The translations under genes and the position numbers were made by a program. Shown in pieces: positions 59,696 through 60,479 of a DNA stretch of 60,479 nt (within the stretch, counting starts at the first letter, position 1; each line of letters starts with the position of its first letter). The notes under the pieces are model-generated. The model had not been told where the DNA came from. It did not search any database and saw nothing but the letters and a program-made list of their open reading frames with translations. The DNA is taken from positions 1 through 60,479 of the forward strand of contig CALBDR010000358.1 of assembly GCA_937927525.1 (NCBI GenBank), written 5' to 3'. The DNA is from an uncultured Candidatus Melainabacteria bacterium (lineage in GTDB: Bacteria; Cyanobacteriota; Vampirovibrionia; LMEP-6097).

Positions 59696-59714
59696 CTTAA
59701 CAAAACCTTAACTG
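59696..59714 (+). promoter_or_regulatory. Pho-box-like direct repeat facing rightward
   Basis: CTTAACAAaacCTTAACTG on the plus strand, with AAGAAT 8 nt downstream. No plus-strand gene follows before 59833, so it may drive an RNA antisense to the gene at 59833-60444, or act in reverse on the gene at 59494-59631. Confidence 0.45.
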
Positions 59715-59832
59715 AAAGTAAAGAATTTGTTTATTTTTTCTTCATATTCATTTCGAAAGTAAAACTATTAAAATAATCAAATATACAGATCGTAATCTAC
59801 TAATAGAAGCATACTCAATTCAATTTATAGCA

Positions 59833-60444
59833 CTATGCTGCAGCAGGAGCAGTATTAGCTTTATCTGTATTCCCCATCAATAAAGCTAATACAGGAGCTA
59901 AAGCCTCTGGGTTTTCTTTAATCGAATTTATTATATTTTTCATTTCTGGGGATTTTAAAGCATCTACACCACTAAGCTCACCACCAGAGAAAGGATTTGT
60001 TAATAAACTTAACAAATTATTTTTTGGTGAAGGTTCTGCTTTATTAGCTTCAGCTTGAACAGGCTCAGCCTTAACATTAATAGCAGCAGGCTCAATCTGA
60101 GCTTGGCTTGCTTTAGCTTCATTATTTTGCTGGGCTAAAGCAGCCGCAACAATAGCTGGCACTTTATTTTCTAAAGTAGTCATTATTTCTAAAACTAGTT
60201 TGTTTTTTAAAGCAGCTTGATCAGGATTCAATGAGTTTTTTGCTGCTTCGATTGCTGGATCTTTAACAGCCATTTCTTCACCTCTTGCTCTATCTTGTGG
60301 TTTAATTGCAGAAATATCTTCTGGATTTTTAGAAGAAACTCCTTCTTTTTTAGTTGATAAAACCGCAGTAGAAGTATTAGAAGCAGGATTCGAAGGTCCT
60401 GCCTTAGGACCACCTAAAAACTGACTTAATAAGTTCATTAACAT
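59833..60444 (-). CDS. Ala/Pro/Glu/Lys-rich low-complexity protein, unknown
   Basis: 203 aa from ATG 60444; the frame begins at TTG 60459 but GAGG 10 nt before ATG 60444 favours that start (MLMNLLSQFLGG). No Sec signal. Residues about 20-60 are Ser/Thr/Lys-rich, and 100-145 are Ala/Glu/Gln/Pro-rich. Two short helical islands occur (QAALKNKLVLEIMTTLENKV and the C-terminal EMKNIINSIKENPEAL). Family not recognised; the layout recalls export-apparatus substrates or hook-length type proteins, without real evidence. Confidence 0.66.
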   Translation of the reverse strand: MLMNLLSQFLGGPKAGPSNPASNTSTAVLSTKKEGVSSKNPEDISAIKPQDRARGEEMAVKDPAIEAAKNSLNPDQAALKNKLVLEIMTTLENKVPAIVAAALAQQNNEAKASQAQIEPAAINVKAEPVQAEANKAEPSPKNNLLSLLTNPFSGGELSGVDALKSPEMKNIINSIKENPEALAPVLALLMGNTDKANTAPAAA

Positions 60445-60479
60445 TCTAATTAACCTCAAGGTTTATAATAGCACATACC

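Noticed and set aside
1..60479. CRISPR arrays, IS elements, prophage genes
   Set aside because: No regularly spaced repeats, transposases, integrases or phage structural genes are visible.

Overview
The window is AT-rich (about one third G+C by eye) and gene-dense, with no rRNA, tRNA, CRISPR array, integrase or transposase that I can find. It looks like chromosome from a flagellated, diderm, free-living bacterium. flgH, flgF and flgG rod/ring genes and kdsA (Kdo synthesis for LPS) imply an outer membrane. clpP-clpX, dnaA, trpS, obgE, mnmE, hemE, hisA, tyrA, ribF, sdhA and fabG are ordinary chromosomal genes. A MurT-type Mur ligase and promoter repeats of the form CTTAACCT-N3-CTTAACCT (the layout described for cyanobacterial Pho boxes) point to the cyanobacterial branch. 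There are no photosynthesis genes, so the non-photosynthetic class Vampirovibrionia/Melainabacteria is my best guess. This is inference, not proof.

Layout. 1-4.6 kb: soluble histidine kinase, a secreted protein, a GC-rich palindromic element, an ATP-grasp-like protein and a methyltransferase with TPR-like tail. 4.6-9.5 kb: His-rich exported protein, small unknowns, trpS, two overlapping unknown genes, trmH-like methylase and two tandem paralogues starting (M)FTDY. 9.5-14.7 kb: kdsA, RNase HI, HAD phosphatase, hemE, dus and a 2-oxoglutarate oxygenase with a partner gene. 15-20 kb: dnaA, cysJ-like reductase, comEC. 20-27.6 kb: ROK kinase, flgH, a large acidic protein, obgE, tyrA, a Gly/Gln/Met-rich protein, flgG and flgF. 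27.6-32.6 kb: GAF-GGDEF cyclase, second copy of the palindromic element, methyltransferase, mnmE, a 47-residue membrane protein. 32.6-41.1 kb: murT, treS, pterin dehydratase, two trpF-like genes, Orn/Lys/Arg decarboxylase, a 113-bp inverted-repeat unit, clpP and clpX. 41-49 kb: unknown gene, pseudopilin pair, hydrolase, a two-SpoA-domain C-ring protein and a PstS/LivJ-type fusion lipoprotein. 49-60.5 kb: secreted unknowns, PhoX, SIMPL protein, ribF, hisA, sdhA, fabG, and three small or low-complexity genes with strong ribosome binding sites.

Three sequence-level patterns cut across genes. (1) Two copies of a structured element share an identical 37-nt GC-rich core but have completely different outer arms, each perfectly self-complementary; in one copy the arms extend to an inverted copy of the 3' end of the upstream coding sequence. 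(2) At least seven 11-bp-period direct repeats (CTTAAC-N5-CTTAAC) lie in intergenic regions; in several the repeat ends exactly 10 nt before a -10-like hexamer, as for PhoB-class activators. They mostly precede unknown genes and so suggest a regulon. (3) Many housekeeping genes have a -10 box 5-8 nt before the start codon and no Shine-Dalgarno, implying leaderless mRNAs, whereas most of the unknown accessory genes have strong Shine-Dalgarno sequences.
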